From NCBI GenBank assembly GCA_949130495.1, contig OX422213.1:57324678-57388677 (forward strand): a stretch of 64,000 nt of DNA. The letters run 5' to 3'. Of the stretch, positions 61,801 to 64,000 are shown piece by piece. A program made the translations under genes and the position numbers. The notes under the pieces are model-generated. The model made no database searches. It saw only the letters and a program-made list of their open reading frames with translations, and was not told the origin of the DNA. The number at the start of each line of letters is the position of its first letter. The stretch's first letter is position 1. The stretch comes from Sambucus nigra (lineage: Eukaryota; Streptophyta; Magnoliopsida; Dipsacales; Adoxaceae).

Positions 61801-62700
61801 AATTTTCACCCTGTAACGCCATGTTTTTAAGCCCAAGTCTAGAAATATGCAAATTACCATTGTATTCTTATACCAGGAGTCCTGCAGCTACGTGGTCAGT
61901 TCCTACGAGTTACATTGGTCCCGTTGGAGGTGTTGGTGCCACCCACGGGGACGTTCGGGGACTGTTTCATGTTTTCACCCTCTAATGCCATGTCTTTAAG
62001 CCTAAGTCTAGAAATATGCAAATTACCTTCGTATTCTCAAATCGGGAGACCCGCAGTTGGGGGGTCAATTCCTGCGAGTTACATTGGTCCCGTGGGAGGT
62101 GTTGGTGCCACCCACGGGGCCGTTTGGGGGGCGTTTTGGGTTTTCACCCTCTAACGACATGTTTTTAAGCCTAAGTCTAGAAATATAAAAATTATCATCG
62201 TATTCTCCAATCGGGAGTCCCGTGGCTGCGGGATGAGTTCCTACGAGTTACATTGGTCCTTTGGGAGGTGTTGGTGCATTCCACGGGGCCGTTCGGGGGT
62301 TGTTTCGAGTTTTCCATCACTAATGCCATGTTTTTAAGCCTAAGTCTAGAAATATGCAAATTACATTGTATTCTCAAATCGGGAGTTCCGTGGTTACGCG
62401 GTCACTTCCTATGAGTTACATTGGTCCCGTGGGAGATGTTAGTGGCACCCACGAGGCCGTTCGAGGACTGTTTCAGGTTTTCATCCTCTAACGCCATGTT
62501 TATAGGTCTAAGTGTAAAAATATGCAAATTATCATCGTATTCTCAAATTGGGAGTCCCGCGGCTGTGGGGTCAGTTCCTACGAGTTACGTTGGTCCCATG
62601 GGAGGTGTTGGTGCCAACCACTGGGCCATTTCGGGGCTGTTTTGAGTTTTCCCCCACTAAGGCCATGTTTTGCCTAAGAGTAGGAATATGGAAATTACCG
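55700..62700 (+). repeat. Satellite block D, copy 2
   Basis: Partner of 36.1-43.4 kb; anchors are given there. Relative to copy 1 it lacks the dimer expansion at 37 kb and one monomer near 38.4-38.7 kb, and it has complete monomers where copy 1 has an internal deletion at 41.15 kb. Confidence 0.85.
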
Positions 62701-64000
62701 TCGTATTCTCAAACTGAGAGTCCCGAGGTAATGTGGTCAGTTCCTATTAGTTACATTGGTCCCGTGGGAGATGTTAGTGGCACCCACAGGGCCGTTCGAG
62801 GACTGTTTCAGGTTTTCATCCTCTAACGCCATGTTTTTAGGCCTAAGTCTAGAAATATGCAAATTACCATCGTATTCTCAAACCAAGAGTCTCGCGGCTT
62901 CACGGTCAGTTCCTACGAGTTACATTGGTCCCATGGGAGGTTTTGGTGCCACCCACGTGGAAGTTCCAGGGCGATTTCGAGTTTTCACCCACTAACGCCA
63001 TGTTTCTAAGCCTAAGTCTAGAAATATGCAAATTACCGTTGTATTCTCAAATAGGGAGTCCCGCGGCTGCGAGGTGAGCTCCTACAAGTTACATTTGTCC
63101 CGTGGGAGGTGTTGGTGCAACCCACAGGGACGTTTAGGGGCTGTTCCAAGATTTCAACCTCTAACGCCATATTTTTAAGCCTAGTGTAGAAATATGTAAA
63201 TTACTGTCGTATTCTCAAACCGGGTGACTCGCAGCTACGGGATCAGTTCCTATGAGTTACATTGGTCCCGTGGGAGGTGTTGGTGCCACCCACGGGGCCG
63301 TTCGGGGGGCGTTTCGGGTTTTCACCCTCTAACGACATGTTTTTAAGCCTAAGTCTGAAAATATACAAATTATCATCGTATTCTCCAATCGGGAGTCCCG
63401 TGGCTGTGGGATCAGTTCCTGCGAGTTACATTGGTCCTTTGGGAGGTGTTGGTGCGTTCCACGGGGCTGTTCGGGGGTTGTTTCGAGTTTTCCATCATTA
63501 ATGCCATGTTTCTAAGCCTAAGTCTAGAAATATGCAAATTACGTTATATTCTCAAATCGGGAGTTCCGTGGTTACGCGGTCACTTCCTATGAGTTACATT
63601 GGTCCCGTGGGAGATGTTAGTGGCACCCACGAGGCCGTTCGAGGACTGTTTCAGGTTTTCATCCTCTAACGCCATGTTTATAGGCCTAAGTCTAAAAATA
63701 TGCAAATTATCATCGTATTCTCAAATTGGGAGTCCCGCGGCTATGGGGTCAGTTCCTACGAGTTAGGTTGGTCCCGTGGGAGGTGTTGGTGCCAACCACT
63801 GGGCCATTTCGGGGCTGTTTCGAGTTTTCCCCCACTAAGGCCATGTTTTTCCTAAGAGTAGAAATATGGAAATTACCGTCGTATTCTCAAACTGAGAGTC
63901 CCGAGGCAATGTGGTCAGTTCCTATTAGTTACATTGGTCCCGTGGGAGATGTTAGTGGCACCCACAGGGCCGTTCGAGGACTATTTCAGGTTTTCATCCT
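62050..64000 (+). repeat. Satellite tandem 7-mer (1,178 bp), second copy cut by window end
   Basis: Every distinctive variant recurs exactly 1,178 bp later: 'taacgacat' 62,152 with 63,330; 'gggagatgtt' 62,431 with 63,609; the second GGGAGATGTTAGTGGCACCC 62,766 with 63,944. Between them the order is the same and differences are few, so this is the youngest large duplication in the window. Confidence 0.88.

Larger units (their letters stand above)
34895..64000 (+). repeat. Satellite array, 169-bp monomer, about 172 copies, open at the right edge
   Basis: The consensus monomer, phased at TTTTCACCCTCTAACGCCAT, is 169 bp; key words in order are AAGCCTAAGTCTAGAAATAT, TCGTATTCTCAAA, GGGAGTCCCGCGGCTGCG, GTCAGTTCCTACGAGTTACA, TTGGTCCCGTGGGAGGTG, CCACCCACGGGGCCGTTCGG. 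All copies are head to tail, with no foreign insertion seen. Differences are substitutions and a few indels (for example TTTTTAAGCC replaced by TTTTGC, and GCCACCCAGGGGCC lacking about four bases). The monomer is clearly richer in G+C than the flanking DNA. Its nucleosome-scale length and size fit a centromeric or pericentromeric satellite, but function cannot be read from sequence. Because 169 leaves remainder 1 on division by 3, the array yields many 79-codon frames that are not genes. Confidence 0.97.

Noticed and set aside
35156..63501. Dozens of open frames of about 79-190 codons in the satellite, many with the same protein-like ending
   Set aside because: They are the same 240-bp stretch of a 169-bp monomer read across the repeat border. 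The frame shifts by one per monomer, stops recur at fixed monomer positions, and there is no promoter or conserved start context. They are by-products of the repeat.
34895..64000. CENP-B box in the satellite
   Set aside because: The nearest match, TTCTCAAATCGGG, has the wrong base at the fourth position of TTCG and five instead of seven bases before CGGG, so the 17-bp box is not met.
34895..64000. CRISPR-like or rDNA spacer array
   Set aside because: There are no unique spacers between repeats and the setting is a plant genome. No 18S, 5.8S, 25S or 5S sequence is present to support ribosomal spacer repeats.

Overview
The window is plant nuclear heterochromatin, most likely from a pericentromere, of an angiosperm (probably a eudicot; the species cannot be told from the sequence). 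It has AT-rich, heavily nested transposable elements on the left and, from about 34.9 kb to the right edge, 29 kb of uninterrupted 169-bp satellite DNA. I see no intact host gene, rRNA, tRNA or CRISPR array. Every coding trace is a decayed transposon gene.

Layout. 1-3.29 kb: AT-rich DNA with a probable LTR fragment, closing with a Helitron 3' terminus. 3.3-4.77 kb: a cluster of foldback repeats. 5.19-10.49 kb: a PIF/Harbinger-type DNA transposon (matching TIRs, TAA target duplication) holding a decayed Myb/SANT-like gene and, nested in it, a 3.2-kb solo LTR with its own 5-bp target duplication. 11.70-33.75 kb: a Ty3/gypsy element here called E2, with a decayed integrase. A second gypsy element, E1 (12,586-25,768), is inserted in its 5' LTR with perfect 5-bp duplications. 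E1 carries only a broken gag between 3.67-kb LTRs. Its 3' LTR is in turn split by a 3.6-kb non-autonomous Helitron. From about 33.75 kb the 3' LTR of E2 is cut off by a CACTA-like terminus with palindromic subterminal repeats, then 0.6 kb of unassigned sequence, then the satellite.

The satellite has about 172 monomers. Its order is not random: variant monomers recur in the same order at several scales. These include a collinear duplication at about 19.2-19.7 kb distance (36.1-43.4 kb against 55.7-62.7 kb), a tandem 3.85/4.02-kb duplication (48.0-55.9 kb), a 1,178-bp 7-mer at the right edge, 5-mer and 4-mer blocks at 44-46.5 kb, and a local dimer expansion at 37 kb. One copy of the 4-kb block has lost exactly one monomer, leaving a visible chimeric monomer. 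Each consensus monomer also contains a strong dyad (11-bp arms with one mismatch, 8-nt loop).

Insertion order that can be read directly: E2, then E1 into the E2 5' LTR, then the Helitron into the E1 3' LTR; independently, the CACTA-like sequence interrupted the E2 3' LTR. Coordinates inside the satellite are approximate. All homology statements rest on reading repeats against each other within this window, not on database searches.
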